Source: Ruminococcus flavefaciens (GTDB lineage Bacteria > Bacillota > Clostridia > Oscillospirales > Ruminococcaceae). Taken from it: a stretch of 11,911 nucleotides of DNA. Below the pieces are notes generated by a model. That model saw nothing but the letters and a program-made list of their open reading frames with translations, made no database searches and was not told the DNA's origin. Where the stretch lies: assembly GCA_002310115.1 (NCBI GenBank), contig DBYI01000009.1:1-11911 (forward strand), in the 5' to 3' direction. Positions 1-7,267 of this stretch are shown piece after piece. The first letter of the stretch is position 1, and every line of letters begins with the position of its first letter. Made by a program: the position numbers and the translations under genes.

Positions 1-12
1 ACTGCACATTTC

Positions 13-40
13 TTGACAATTCCAAATATGATAAAATAAA
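13..40 (+). promoter_or_regulatory. Candidate promoter for the 68-898 gene pair
   Basis: A perfect TTGACA lies at 13-18. The best -10 at acceptable spacing is AATAAA at 35-40 (16-bp spacer, 4 of 6 matches to TATAAT). This would give a very short leader before the AAGGAGG at 54-60. The -35 is convincing and the -10 is not. Confidence 0.4.
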
Positions 41-67
41 AGTATCTAAACATAAGGAGGAGTACCC

Positions 68-415
68 ATGGCAAAATATGTACTCTCTTTTTCTCCTGAT
101 TACTTTACAACAAGTCTATGGAGCAGCAATAAAGAAACAATGGACATATTTGGCTGCGATATTCAGTACGATGAGCTCCCTCTTTCAGAAGAACTTGTCA
201 GAAAACTTGAAAGATTTGACGATGGTTGTATTGAAATACTTGACTGGGACGATCCTGGGAAAGGTGATATCCGACACATTGAAGAACAGATAGTATACTA
301 TGAAACAGGCCAAAAGCTCCTTGATCTTGTACGTCAGGAGCTTGGCGAAGATTTTGAAGTTGAAGACAATCTCGACTGGATCAAGCCAGAAGATAATAAC
401 CAGGAGATGATATAA
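68..415 (+). CDS. Small acidic protein of unknown function (possible immunity-type protein)
   Basis: The 115-residue protein has no signal peptide or membrane segment and is rich in Asp and Glu, so it is likely cytoplasmic. The start is supported by AAGGAGG at 54-60, seven bases before ATG. The middle reads LPLSEELVRKLERF, then LDWDDPGKGD. A predicted helix with a following LDWDDP turn resembles small proteins I associate with polymorphic-toxin immunity loci, but this is a resemblance only. The stop codon directly abuts the TTG start of the next gene, so the two are almost certainly co-transcribed and translationally coupled. No toxin gene is visible, although the window begins only 67 bases upstream. 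The existence of the gene is well supported; its function is unknown. Confidence 0.85.
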   Translation: MAKYVLSFSPDYFTTSLWSSNKETMDIFGCDIQYDELPLSEELVRKLERFDDGCIEILDWDDPGKGDIRHIEEQIVYYETGQKLLDLVRQELGEDFEVEDNLDWIKPEDNNQEMI

Positions 416-898
416 TTGACGGAAAAGGAACTAATAACAAGTATCAGCATCGGAAAACTGCCAGTAGTAATATACTGTGAGAAACAGTATGAAGGTATTT
501 GCTGTATGCTTAAAGTCACCCGAAACAATATGTTGTTCCTTGATTATACAGATACGTATGATGATGCAGATTCAGACGGAGGTTTCAGAGCTAAATTTGT
601 ATATGATTCGTTAGAAAAGCTTATACGCTCAGTCGAAGAATTCACAGGTAAAAAACTTATCCAGCTCGATATTGAACCCCGTTGCTATGATAAGTTTAAA
701 TGCGATAATCATGAATGGCAGAAACTTCAATGGGACATATACAATGGAAAGATCAGATTCCCGGAAAACTTCAGTAAATTCTCTATCGGTGATATGTGGT
801 GGCGCGGACTGTATCTTCAAGAAATAAGACCTGACTGCAGCCGAGATGAACTAACCGCATGGATCAAAAAGACAAGTAATTATGAAGATGATGAATGA
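416..898 (+). CDS. Unknown protein, second gene of an abutting pair, TTG start
   Basis: The 160-residue protein begins with TTG at 416, immediately after the TAA of the upstream gene. AGGAG at 402-406 lies inside the upstream coding end, nine bases before the TTG, which decides this start. No signal peptide or membrane segment is seen. Visible features are two nearby cysteines (EGICCM, about residues 27-32), an acidic run around residues 46-56 (DTYDDADSD), and a Trp-rich segment GDMWWRGLY near residues 125-133. The tail is acidic. I do not recognise a family. Size, acidity and pairing fit the immunity-protein idea raised for the upstream gene, but nothing here proves it. A weak hairpin at 972-997 follows. 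Confidence 0.82.
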   Translation: MTEKELITSISIGKLPVVIYCEKQYEGICCMLKVTRNNMLFLDYTDTYDDADSDGGFRAKFVYDSLEKLIRSVEEFTGKKLIQLDIEPRCYDKFKCDNHEWQKLQWDIYNGKIRFPENFSKFSIGDMWWRGLYLQEIRPDCSRDELTAWIKKTSNYEDDE

Positions 899-971
899 TA
901 CTGCATCAAAAGAAGAGTCAATCCCAAATTCTGTGTAAACGAAAAATAGTGCAATAAAAGAGTATATGATG

Positions 972-997
972 AGACCGATTGTGAAAGCAGTCGGTCT
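972..997 (+). terminator. Possible weak terminator after the 68-898 pair
   Basis: AGACCGA (972-978) pairs with TCGGTCT (991-997). It extends by a G-U and an A-U pair to a 9-bp stem around an 8-base loop. The following bases are TATCTGCATATT, without a real U-tract, so termination would be weak. Confidence 0.4.
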
Positions 998-1135
998 TAT
1001 CTGCATATTAGCACATGATTATTTGATTGTCAAGATGAAAATGTTATTCTGGTATCCTGTCACCATAATATATCACAAGCTGAGCGTAGATGCGGCTCCA
1101 GTCCTGCCGGCGCCCGGTCCACTTTTTATAATATA

Positions 1136-1168
1136 ATAAAGGCTTTGCAGAAACTGCGAAGCCTTTAT
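1136..1168 (-). terminator. Hairpin terminator downstream of the minus-strand pseudogene
   Basis: The arms 1136-1150 and 1154-1168 form a 15-bp stem with one G-U pair and a three-base loop. On the minus strand it is followed by a TATATTATAAAAA stretch. It begins nine bases beyond the stop codon of the broken gene at 1177-1386, so it most likely terminates that gene. Confidence 0.6.
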
Positions 1169-1176
1169 ATCGGTAA

Positions 1177-1386
1177 TTATTCATCATCTGAGCATTCGGA
1201 CAATCCGTGCAGGAGTTGAATGTATACACACTCTGCTCGGTCGTGTTTCTCGCCGTCGGTTGACATCATCATTTCAAGGAAAAATGCCTTAGCCTATTCG
1301 TAGTCAGCCCACACCACACACTTGCCGTTATATATAGTAGTAACTCTTTTGCTCTGGGGCATTGCCAATTCCGGTATTTTAAGCAT
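1177..1386 (-). pseudogene. Small mobile-element-type protein gene interrupted by one amber codon
   Basis: Read on the minus strand from ATG at 1386-1384, this is a 70-codon frame ending in TAA at 1179-1177. The only defect is a TAG at codon 31 (1296-1294). GGAGG lies eight bases before the ATG. The protein would read IYNGKCVVWADYE, then the stop, then AKAFFLEMM and a tail LHGLSECSDDE. The VWADYE-x-AK-FFLE pattern with a CSDDE-like tail resembles short accessory proteins I associate with Firmicutes conjugative elements, where a Gln commonly follows VWADYE. A CAG to TAG change would explain the stop. The intact ribosome site, downstream terminator and otherwise open frame suggest recent inactivation, or a sequencing error. 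Confidence 0.6.
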
Positions 1387-1528
1387 ACTATACGCCTCCG
1401 TTAGTTATATTTCTTACAGTTTGATATCTCTTTCCACGCTCTTAACATTTTTTCGTGTGATTGCCCGTGTGATTTTACTGCATTTCGGAGCGCAAATACG
1501 GAAATCCGACTGCACTCAGAATATAAGA

Positions 1529-1570
1529 AAGCCGCCTGAGTATCGGTCTTTTTCCGAATTCAGGCGGCTT
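1529..1570 (-). terminator. Strong hairpin just past the tRNA-Met 3' fragment
   Basis: AAGCCGCCTGA (1529-1539) pairs perfectly with TCAGGCGGCTT (1560-1570). An inner TCGG/CCGA stem surrounds a T-rich loop. On the minus strand it is followed by TTCTTATATT. It starts ten bases after the 3' end of the tRNA remnant, where a tRNA gene's own terminator would sit. Confidence 0.65.
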
Positions 1571-1579
1571 GCGTTTGGG

Positions 1580-1621
1580 TTGCGGCGGCTGGATTTGAAC
1601 CAACGACCTTCGGGTTATGAG
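1580..1621 (-). other. 3' half of a tRNA-Met (CAT) gene: likely attachment-site remnant
   Basis: Minus strand, 5' to 3': anticodon loop CTCATAA (CAT at 1619-1617), 3' anticodon-stem strand CCCGA, variable region AGGTC, T-arm GTTGG-TTCAAAT-CCAGC (five pairs), and acceptor strand CGCCGCA with discriminator A. The 5' half is missing. The bases before CTCATAA do not pair with the anticodon stem, and no D-arm or 5' acceptor strand (expected TGCGGCG) follows. Loss of identity at the anticodon loop is typical of integrase attachment sites in tRNA genes. The element should lie at coordinates above 1621, because the 3' half and its terminator are the chromosomal side. The gene is not functional as it stands. 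Confidence 0.65.
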
Positions 1622-1639
1622 TGCAACTTGTCGTTTATT

Positions 1640-1761
1640 ATTAGGAATTACGTAGTATTATATAGTACTGCCTAATCCGCATAAATTCGGTGATTTTTAC
1701 TCACCTGCCCATATTATGATAAGTTTTTAATCAGAAACTTTATTAGGAAAATATTAGGAAA
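1640..1761. repeat. TTAGGAA repeats beside the tRNA fragment (possible integrase arm sites)
   Basis: ATTAGGAA occurs at 1640-1647 and ATTAGGAAA at 1742-1750 and 1753-1761. The last two are direct repeats 11 bp apart. An inverted copy CCTAAT lies at 1671-1676, closing an imperfect palindrome that starts at 1640 and is centred near 1658. Short direct repeats just inside an attachment site are where tyrosine integrases place arm-binding sites. That role is inference. Confidence 0.4.
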
Positions 1762-1812
1762 TCGTCCGCTGTAGATTATATTTACGTATGAATTCACCAA
1801 ATTTGAAATAAG

Positions 1813-1842
1813 AAAAACTCTCCTTACGTGAGGAGAGTTTTT
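1813..1842. terminator. Bidirectional rho-independent terminator
   Basis: AAAAACTCTCCT (1813-1824) pairs perfectly with AGGAGAGTTTTT (1831-1842) around a six-base loop. It has an A-run on the left and a T-run on the right, so it works on either strand. No intact gene in the window obviously ends here, so it may belong to a gene lost by deletion. Confidence 0.7.
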
Positions 1843-2109
1843 TATACTTATGCTTGACAAAGACAAGCATAACAATATTCGCCTAAGTAATAACGTCCAG
1901 AAGCCGTATAATAATATTTTGAAAAAGTATACTGTCCATGATTGCGACAATTTTCACGGGCAATAGGCGGTGTAAGTGCATGAGCCTCAAGTGTGTTTAC
2001 TGACTTTATTAAACAATTTCATAAATATGCTTTATATTCCGCTGTCCTGCAATGTTTTTTACGTATCACAGCAACATATGAACAAACTATTAATTTTCAA
2101 TTAATTTCC

Positions 2110-2138
2110 TTTCCAAATGTATTCCGTAGTGATATAAT
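2110..2138 (+). promoter_or_regulatory. Promoter of the giant BspA-like gene
   Basis: A perfect TATAAT at 2133-2138 is preceded at 17 bp by TTTCCA (2110-2115, 4 of 6 matches to TTGACA). Transcription would start near 2145, giving a leader of about 57 bases to the ATG. Confidence 0.55.
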
Positions 2139-2201
2139 AATACTGTATGCTTTATTATTACAAATGTAAACTATTAGTATTTTCAAAAGGAGGACTAAAT
2201 A

Positions 2202-5200
2202 ATGTATAATGCGTGTAAAAAAATCGCTGCATTCACACTCTCTCTTGCTCTCGCTGCAAGTAATGCAGGCATTTCTTTACAGAACAACAACGGACTTATG
2301 TCCGGCAAATTACTGACGGCAAATGCGATGGATGAGGAAGAATGGTCAAGGCTACCGGGTGACGAGTCGTACTTTGACGCAGAAACCAAAACCCTTCATC
2401 TCAAAGGCACTGTAAGCTACAATGTTCGCTTCTCAGGAATAGTTACCCCTGAGGGCGTCAATTGGAACGATATTGAAACAATAATAGCCGATGAGGGAAC
2501 TATTCTCCCCGGAAACTGCAGTAATTTCTTTTATTATATGCCAAATCTCAGGCTAATCGACTTAAGGAACGCTGACACTTCTAATGTCTGGAACATGGAT
2601 AATATGTTCAGCCGCCAGGAGGCGCCTGAGGATCCTGACGCAGAATATTTGCTGCTCGGAGATTTCGACACCTCAAATGTAACCAACATGTCAGGAATGT
2701 TCATAAACTGCAAGGTACCTGATATAAGCAGCTTTGATACCAGCAATGTCAAAGATATGTCGTACATGTTTATGAATGCATATTCAGATGATCTTGATCT
2801 TAGCAATTTCGATACATCAAATGTCAGAAATATGTCCGGTATGTTTGAGGACAGCAGGATAAATTCTGTAAATATAAACAGTTTTGATACAGGCAATGTT
2901 ACAAATATGAGCTATATGTTCAGAGGATGCGACCTTCTGAACGAGATCCAAGTGAGTAGTTTTGATACTCATAAGGTCACTGATATGTCAGAAATGTTCT
3001 CAGGCAGCGGATGCAGCGAACTTGATCTTAGCCGCTTCTATATTTCAGATGATACAACAATAAAAGGTATGTTCACAGACTGTGCTGCTCTTACTTTTTT
3101 AAAACTTCCTTACGGTTGGACAAAGGAAAAACTACTCGAAAAAGACGAAAACATATTTGCAGACAGCAATAAAAATCTTGTCATTAAAGGTGAAGGCTAT
3201 GAGACATACTATGACGTAAAGACACAGACACTTCATCTCAAGGGAAATGTTCTGACAAACAGCAACGGAAATGGCATTCTACTTCCTAATAGAGTACAGA
3301 AGGAAGATGTCAAGGTCGTGACCGCTGACGAGGGCACTGTTCTGCCCAATAACTGCAGTCATTTCTTTGATGGATTTACAGATCTCAGGGCAGTTCATCT
3401 CAAAAACGCCGATACCTCAAGCGTTACCGACATGTCATATATGTTCGATAATGCTACCCGTTATAATTCCAAACTTGAATACATTGACCTCACAAACTGT
3501 GACACATCAAACGTTACAACAATGGAAGGCATGTTCATGAACTGTCAGTATGCTATCTTTAAACTTGACGGCATTGACACTTCAAACGTAACGAATATGT
3601 CGAAAATGTTTGCAGAATGCGGCTGGTATGAGTATGTTGCCGAAAGAATATATTGCCCGTCAGACGATTCTTATGAGTCATACGAAAAGGTACTCGACCT
3701 CAGTGTCTTTGATACAAGCAGCGTGACAAATATGTCAGGCATGTTTGACGGAGCAGGTTATCGTTCTATAGATTTAAGCAGCTTCGACACATCAAAGGCA
3801 ACAGATATGTCTGACATGTTCAAGGGCTGTATAATGCTGAAGTCCCTCGACCTGCATAGTTTTGATACATCAAACGTTACCGATATGTCGGGAATGTTCC
3901 AGGACACATATTCTGATCTTGGATTCTTAGGTTATTATAATGATGATCTGCACGGACTTGAAGAAATTGATCTGAGCAATTTTGATACAAGCAGTGTTAC
4001 GAATATGTCGAGTATGTTTGCAACTTCAGGATTTAAAGAGCTTGATCTGAGCAGCTTTGAAACAGAAAAAGTTACAGATATGAGTGATATGTTTGCTTTC
4101 TCCGGATACCTGAACTCTCTCAATATAAAAAGCTTCGATACCCGTAACGTTAAAGATATGTCAGGAATGTTCGCATGGGTTTTCATGCACGAATTTGATA
4201 TTCATCACTTTACCATTTCTGACGATACGAATATTTCCGGCATGTTCAGTCTTGGCTCTAAATACAGCACAAACAGGGATATAACAATTCCATACGACTG
4301 GACAGAAGAAAAAATGCTTGAAAAGGACTGCACAGTATTCTGGTCATATGAAACTCCAAATGTTATAGAAGCTACCGACGAATCCTATTATGACACAAAA
4401 ACAAAGACTCTTCATCTCAAGGGATATGTCAGAAATGCTAAGTATCCCGATGGTATTGTACTTCCCGACGGAGTTGACAAGGACGAAATAGAAGCGATCG
4501 TTGTCGAAGAAGGTGCAGTACTTCCTCAGAATTGTGTAGGCTTATTCGCTTATATGGATAAGCTTGAATCAGTTGATCTTAAAAATGCAGATACTTCATT
4601 TGTTCTTGATATGTCAGCTATGTTCGAGGAATGCTGGAATTTAACACTAATCGATCTGAGCAATATCGATACATCAAACGTCAGAAACATGGCTGCAATG
4701 TTTGCATTTTCTGTTAACATAAAAACACTTGATCTTAGCAGCTTTGATACATCAAAGGTAAAAAGCTTCCGCGGTATGTTCAGACAGCTTGATTATTCTT
4801 CATTAGAGACACTGGATATAAGCAGTTTTGATACATCAAAGGCAACCAATATGGAGTACATGTTTAATGGATGCTGTAATTTAGAAACTCTTGATGTAAG
4901 CCATTTTGATACGTCAAATGTTACTTCCATGGAAGGAATGTTCGCAGGCTGCGAATTGCTGGAATCGATCGACGTAAGCAATTTTGACACCTCAAACGTT
5001 TACGATATGGGCAGCGTATTTGCCGGCTGCAGATCATTAAAAGAACTTGATCTGAGCAGTTTTGACATACACCATGTTACATATACGCAAGGTATGTTTG
5101 CTAATTGTACCTCTCTGAAAACTATATATGTAAATGCTGACTGGGAGCCTTCAGGAGTTTACTCTTATCAACAGTTATTCTTCCCGCCCTGGGTTCACAA

Positions 5201-6254
5201 CGTTGGTCTTGAGGATGCTACAGATATGTTTACGGATTGTACAGAACTCGTAGGCGGTGCCGGAACTGTGTATGACAGTTATTATACAGGAATAGAATAT
5301 GCACGCATTGACGGCGGCGAGGCTGATCCCGGATATCTTACATTAAAAGACGACAAGAACGACTTTATCAAGACTCATAACCTCGTTCTGAGCGGACAGA
5401 TAGGCGTAAGCTTCAACCTTGACCTTTCCTCTCTCTCAGATAAGGAAAAGGCTGCAAGCTACATGGAGTTCACCTTGAACGGCAAGACATCAACAGCTAA
5501 ATTCAACAAGAATTCCAAGAGCCCCAGCGGAAAGTACTACAGCTTTACCTACTATGTGACATCAGTTGAAATGGCTGATACCATAACAGCTGTATTCCAC
5601 TTCGGAAACGGAAAGACAATATCAGAAACATATTCGGTTCTTGATTACATCAATAAGCTCGAACAGAACTCAGGCTGCTATGATAAGACAACTCTCGACC
5701 TCATTCACGCAATAGCAGATTACGGTCACTATGCACAGCCCTTCCTCGCAGCCAGCAACAACTGGACAGTAGGCAAGGAGCACAAGGCAATGAACAAGTA
5801 TTATACAAGCTCCTATTCGTATGAAGATGTCAGCAAAGCAGCTTCAAAATATGAGCGTGTACTTGCTCTCGGCAAATCCGATATCGAAAAGATAACATAT
5901 TCGCTTTCACTGAACGCCGATACAACAGTTAACGTGTTCATCAAGCCCAGGAGCAGCTACAGCGGCAGTATAAAGGTAACGACCCAAAAGGGAAACGCTG
6001 CTACCTCATACACAGCAGTAAAGCAGGCAGACGGACGCTATAAGGTGACTATTCCGAATATCTCAGCTCATCACCTCGGAGATACATATACTATCACCGT
6101 TGTTACTGCTAATGGCACAGCATCATGCAAAGTTTCTGCTCTTTCATATGTCAACGCAATTCTTAATGAAAACAGCAGCACAATTGCAAAAAATGCAGTT
6201 TCTGCATTCTACAGATACTATGAAGCCATTATGATATACCGTGAGAATTCATAA
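2202..6254 (+). CDS. Giant secreted BspA-type repeat protein with three DUF285 blocks
   Basis: AAGGAGG at 2187-2193, eight bases before ATG, fixes the start. The 1350-residue protein opens with a Sec signal (MYNACKK, then a hydrophobic stretch; cleavage near residue 22 or after LTANA at 42). Three blocks follow, beginning near residues 54, 333 and 726. Each opens with a cap of the form S-Y-Y-D-x-K-T-x-LHLKG, then an EEG-x-x-LP-x-NC segment. Each then carries about 6, 9 and 7 leucine-rich repeats of the form F-D-T-S-N-V-T-x-M-S-x-MF (DUF285/BspA type, about 23-26 residues). Blocks one and two end with F-x-I-S-D-D-T, then GMF and a W-T-x-E-K-x-LEKD cap; block three lacks this cap. From about residue 1049 a non-repeat domain starts (HNLVLSGQIGVSF). 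No LPXTG motif, membrane anchor or dockerin is visible. The family is linked to surface adhesion; the ligand here is unknown. Confidence 0.93.
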   Translation: MYNACKKIAAFTLSLALAASNAGISLQNNNGLMSGKLLTANAMDEEEWSRLPGDESYFDAETKTLHLKGTVSYNVRFSGIVTPEGVNWNDIETIIADEGTILPGNCSNFFYYMPNLRLIDLRNADTSNVWNMDNMFSRQEAPEDPDAEYLLLGDFDTSNVTNMSGMFINCKVPDISSFDTSNVKDMSYMFMNAYSDDLDLSNFDTSNVRNMSGMFEDSRINSVNINSFDTGNVTNMSYMFRGCDLLNEIQVSSFDTHKVTDMSEMFSGSGCSELDLSRFYISDDTTIKGMFTDCAALTFLKLPYGWTKEKLLEKDENIFADSNKNLVIKGEGYETYYDVKTQTLHLKGNVLTNSNGNGILLPNRVQKEDVKVVTADEGTVLPNNCSHFFDGFTDLRAVHLKNADTSSVTDMSYMFDNATRYNSKLEYIDLTNCDTSNVTTMEGMFMNCQYAIFKLDGIDTSNVTNMSKMFAECGWYEYVAERIYCPSDDSYESYEKVLDLSVFDTSSVTNMSGMFDGAGYRSIDLSSFDTSKATDMSDMFKGCIMLKSLDLHSFDTSNVTDMSGMFQDTYSDLGFLGYYNDDLHGLEEIDLSNFDTSSVTNMSSMFATSGFKELDLSSFETEKVTDMSDMFAFSGYLNSLNIKSFDTRNVKDMSGMFAWVFMHEFDIHHFTISDDTNISGMFSLGSKYSTNRDITIPYDWTEEKMLEKDCTVFWSYETPNVIEATDESYYDTKTKTLHLKGYVRNAKYPDGIVLPDGVDKDEIEAIVVEEGAVLPQNCVGLFAYMDKLESVDLKNADTSFVLDMSAMFEECWNLTLIDLSNIDTSNVRNMAAMFAFSVNIKTLDLSSFDTSKVKSFRGMFRQLDYSSLETLDISSFDTSKATNMEYMFNGCCNLETLDVSHFDTSNVTSMEGMFAGCELLESIDVSNFDTSNVYDMGSVFAGCRSLKELDLSSFDIHHVTYTQGMFANCTSLKTIYVNADWEPSGVYSYQQLFFPPWVHNVGLEDATDMFTDCTELVGGAGTVYDSYYTGIEYARIDGGEADPGYLTLKDDKNDFIKTHNLVLSGQIGVSFNLDLSSLSDKEKAASYMEFTLNGKTSTAKFNKNSKSPSGKYYSFTYYVTSVEMADTITAVFHFGNGKTISETYSVLDYINKLEQNSGCYDKTTLDLIHAIADYGHYAQPFLAASNNWTVGKEHKAMNKYYTSSYSYEDVSKAASKYERVLALGKSDIEKITYSLSLNADTTVNVFIKPRSSYSGSIKVTTQKGNAATSYTAVKQADGRYKVTIPNISAHHLGDTYTITVVTANGTASCKVSALSYVNAILNENSSTIAKNAVSAFYRYYEAIMIYRENS

Positions 6255-6273
6255 TATCAGCTCTTATAATATC

Positions 6274-6308
6274 AAAGCTCTCAGGCGTAATAGCCTGAGA
6301 GCTTTTTT
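6274..6308 (+). terminator. Terminator of the giant BspA-like gene
   Basis: AAAGCTCTCAGGC (6274-6286) pairs perfectly over 13 bp with GCCTGAGAGCTTT (6293-6305) around a six-base loop. A T-run at 6303-6308 follows. It lies 20 bases after the stop codon. Confidence 0.92.
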
Positions 6309-6356
6309 AGTTTTAACAATTTTGATGTAAGCGCCAGCCAAACCCAGCCCAAAAGT

Positions 6357-6509
6357 TTATGATAATAAGCACAAAAGCTCCGCTACAACAATCAGCATAG
6401 CATTGGTCTTGATATCATTCTTATCACACAACTGCTTTATGGTCAGTCCGCTTGCCTGCTGTTCCTTCACCTGTTCCGCTCATTGCTGAAGTCGGACTGC
6501 CTCTGTCAC
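6357..6509 (-). pseudogene. Decayed IS66-family accessory ORF (TnpA-like) fragment
   Basis: On the minus strand a frame from GTG 6509-6507 reads VTEAVRLQQ, a TGA stop (6482-6480), then AEQVKEQQASGLTIKQLC and DKNDIKTNA before degenerating. It ends at TAA 6359-6357. The pattern Q-Q-W-x-E-Q-V-K-E-Q-x-A-SGLTIKQ-x-C, continuing NAYYYWL, is typical of the small helix-turn-helix ORF of IS66 elements. The TGA sits where TGG (Trp) is usual, and the YYYW part is lost. So it carries at least one nonsense change and one frame disruption or truncation. No IS66 tnpB or transposase is recognisable nearby. The frame is open upstream to an ATG at 6623, which may be chance. Confidence 0.6.
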
Positions 6510-6715
6510 CTTTATTCCCGCATGATCACACAGATATCGTATATACTGCCCGGTTTTATCCTGATCTATTATTTTTTGCATCATATCACGCTCTTTTATT
6601 TTTAGTTGGTGATATGTTACCATTATTCTCTGAATTATACAAGGGATATTATTACCGAATTATCAGCCCTATCTTTGTCGGATATGATGAATGGATATAT
6701 ACCTGCTGACATTGA

Positions 6716-6753
6716 TATATACAAAACAAAACTGACTTCGCTTAAATTGCGAA
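6716..6753 (-). terminator. Terminator of the LytTR-DUF3021 operon
   Basis: On the minus strand CTGGCTTCGC, loop AATTTAA and GCGAAGTCAG form a stem with one mismatch. It is followed by TTTTGTTTTG, a usable U-tract. It lies about 80 bases beyond the DUF3021 stop codon. Confidence 0.65.
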
Positions 6754-6835
6754 GCCAGTACATTGCTTAATTTACCATTCTTATAACTGCCAAAATAGAG
6801 ACACTTACTTTATGTGTACCAGGAATGATTGCCGA

Positions 6836-7267
6836 TTATTGTTTTTCTTTTGAATAACGATTTTTCAGCTGCTGGTTCATCCATGCCGTATGCTTCTTTG
6901 CTACAAGGTAATGAACACCGCAAGTAAAGAAGTATATAAACAAAACAGCAATAAAAGTCAGAAATACAGATACTGGAGTTATCTTGCACCAGCCGAACAT
7001 TTTTAGCAGCATCAATGTAATGAAGAATATCAGCAGAAAATGTATCACCCACAGTATCACCGAAACTCTGACGCTCTTGGGATCAAAGCAAAGAAGTACC
7101 GCTGTTGGCAGAGCGGTAATCAAACCGCTTAAAAGTATCTGCCAGAGTATATTGTTCTCCATTTGTTGTTCCGAAAACGTCAGGTATACCGCCGCAGCTA
7201 TTACCACAGCTGTAGTTATATCAACAAAATAATGTAATAATGAGATAAAAAATTCCTTCACCATCAT
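6836..7267 (-). CDS. DUF3021 family four-helix membrane protein, partner of the LytTR regulator
   Basis: The 143-residue protein has four hydrophobic segments at about residues 10-30, 40-60, 68-90 and 98-120, and a Lys/Arg-rich tail (HTAWMNQQLKNRYSKEKQ). This is the DUF3021 pattern. DUF3021 genes habitually follow small LytTR genes. In streptococcal LytTR regulatory systems such as HdrRM and BrsRM the membrane partner restrains the DNA-binding protein, so this protein plausibly inhibits or signals to the 7267-7713 product. The first ATG shares its A with the TAA stop of lytTR (TAATG), showing translational coupling. AGGAGG at 7276-7271 is three bases from the first ATG and six from the second (7264), so translation may start one codon later. 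Confidence 0.85.
   Translation of the reverse strand: MMVKEFFISLLHYFVDITTAVVIAAAVYLTFSEQQMENNILWQILLSGLITALPTAVLLCFDPKSVRVSVILWVIHFLLIFFITLMLLKMFGWCKITPVSVFLTFIAVLFIYFFTCGVHYLVAKKHTAWMNQQLKNRYSKEKQ

Larger units (their letters stand above)
1622..2100. other. AT-rich non-coding stretch between the att-like remnant and the giant BspA gene
   Basis: I see no convincing gene here. It holds the repeats at 1640-1761, a strong bidirectional hairpin at 1813-1842, and a second hairpin TTATGCTTG (1848-1856) / CAAGCATAA (1864-1872). A 38-codon frame from ATG 1850 to TAG 1966 exists, but it overlaps that second hairpin and lacks a well-placed ribosome site, so I do not call it. The rest looks like unstructured AT-rich DNA. 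Confidence 0.5.

Noticed and set aside
1044..1229. Minus-strand 61-residue frame ending YAQLVIYYGDRIPE
   Set aside because: It crosses the terminator hairpin and the end of the pseudogene in another frame. The last 20 codons look protein-like and could be a remnant, but there is no start, ribosome site or recognisable family.
1434..1520. Minus-strand short frame DFRICAPKCSKITRAITRKN
   Set aside because: About 30 codons with no ribosome site and no known family. It looks protein-like but cannot be separated from chance.
1322..1675. Plus-strand frame containing RRLDLNQRPSGYE
   Set aside because: The DLNQRPSGYE stretch is the reverse complement of the tRNA-Met 3' half, a well-known source of spurious proteins. 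The rest covers the opposite strand of the pseudogene and a terminator.
1714..1950. Minus-strand hydrophobic 78-residue frame
   Set aside because: It runs through a strong bidirectional terminator, lacks a ribosome site and reads as AT-rich translated noise.
1850..1966. Plus-strand 38-codon small ORF from ATG 1850
   Set aside because: AGGAG is 14 bases away and sits in a terminator stem, and the first codons form a hairpin. There is not enough evidence.
6452..6709. Plus-strand 85-residue frame
   Set aside because: It is antisense to the IS66-type remnant, with no ribosome site and no protein-like pattern.
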